A stretch of 11,503 nt of DNA from Deltaproteobacteria bacterium (GTDB lineage Bacteria; Myxococcota; B64-G9), in the NCBI GenBank assembly GCA_030591745.1, contig JAUVAM010000040.1, positions 1 to 11,503 on the forward strand, written 5' to 3'. The notes under the pieces were generated by a model that worked only from the letters and a program-made list of their open reading frames with translations, did no database searches and was not told the origin of the DNA. Of the stretch, positions 11,243 through 11,503 are shown in pieces (within the stretch, counting starts at the first letter, position 1; the number at the start of each line of letters is the position of its first letter). Both the position numbers and the translations under genes were made by a program.

Positions 11243-11503
11243 TCACGGCATATCTTGCCGACGATCCGCTTGGAAGGCCAGGCTGGACGGAAAGCGTGAT
11301 GATCCCAAGTCTGTCACGCCGCAGCTTGTGCCCCAGTGTTCGAATAAGGTCTCGAGTTGGGCCTGGTCGAAGGGTTTGCCGTTCCAGTTGATCAGGAGGG
11401 GGCGGTCTTTGTCGTCGTGCGTATAATTTGGGGCGCAACTGCCGAGTAGCCAGAGATGCTCCAGCAGGCTGAAGAGGGTGGAACCGAGTTTGAGGTACCT
11501 TCC
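11243..11503 (-). CDS. C-terminal part of an unrecognised protein, cut by the window edge
   Basis: A minus-strand frame is open from the window end to a TGA at 11245-11243, giving the last 86 residues of a longer protein. It has no start in the window. The peptide looks like real coding sequence: SLLEHLWLLGSCAPNY, then RPLLINWNGKPFDQAQLETL and FEHWGTSCGVTDLGSS. It is balanced in composition, with Trp and Cys in plausible contexts and no low-complexity bias. I do not recognise the family. The other minus-strand frame across 11211-11438 is Arg/Pro-rich and is probably its shadow. The gene lies 137 bp upstream of the lipoprotein gene on the same strand, so they may share a transcript. Confidence 0.65.
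   Translation of the reverse strand, partial: GRYLKLGSTLFSLLEHLWLLGSCAPNYTHDDKDRPLLINWNGKPFDQAQLETLFEHWGTSCGVTDLGSSRFPSSLAFQADRRQDMP

Noticed and set aside
10485..11426. Open + strand frame of 313 codons over the lipoprotein 5' end and upstream gap
   Set aside because: Its first part mirrors the Cys-rich repeats as low-complexity Val/Gly/Ala sequence, and it crosses two minus-strand coding regions and their gap. No ribosome binding site or motif was seen.
11211..11438. Minus-strand ATG frame of 75 codons at the right edge
   Set aside because: Arg/Pro-rich and out of frame with the better, natural-looking tail that ends at 11243.
1..11503. A complete novel multi-gene defence system linking the kinase, AbiE and Gp49-type genes
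   Set aside because: The genes are on different strands with separate control regions, and no shared or fused domains were seen. Only co-location supports it, so it is listed as a hypothesis in the findings rather than as a system.

Overview
The window looks like a chromosomal segment of a large-genome environmental bacterium, most likely from the Myxococcota/Bradymonadota (old Deltaproteobacteria) or a lineage with a similar lifestyle. The evidence is a very large Ser/Thr kinase fused to a beta-propeller region, with a DWG instead of DFG motif. There is also a secreted lipoprotein with the acidic Cys-rich repeats (CDDANPCTDDAC type) common in those phyla, moderately high GC, and many toxin-antitoxin genes. 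The taxonomic call is inference from gene style. No rRNA, tRNA, CRISPR, integrase or transposase gene was seen.

Layout, left to right. A rho-independent terminator at 15-46 closes a + strand gene outside the window. A repeat-rich stretch (81-175) follows, then a minus-strand Xre/HTH regulator (186-506). Overlapping its start is what looks like the C-terminal remnant of a lost partner gene (496-579). A hairpin-rich intergenic stretch leads to a near-perfect sigma70 promoter with a 16-bp palindrome in it. That promoter drives a Gp49/HigB-type toxin (784-1122) and an Xre antitoxin (1127-1447). A small outer-membrane beta-barrel protein (1551-2105, minus) is divergent from a 1477-residue membrane-anchored Ser/Thr kinase with a WD40-like propeller region (2357-6790). 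The right half is all minus strand: an AbiEi/AbiEii type IV toxin-antitoxin pair (8568-6859), an 807-residue Cys-rich beta-helix lipoprotein (11105-8682), and the 3' end of an unrecognised gene running off the window (11503-11243).

How the parts relate. The two complete toxin-antitoxin operons are self-contained two-gene units with their own promoters and candidate operators. The kinase, barrel protein and lipoprotein look like independent envelope or signalling genes. Nothing in the sequence ties them into one pathway. The most distinctive unexplained structure is a repeated intergenic element (core AGAAGAAGGTGCCAGGCAC) present three times in the same orientation. Each copy lies at the 3' end of a minus-strand gene. 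Two copies clearly lie between tail-to-tail genes, and the third probably does.
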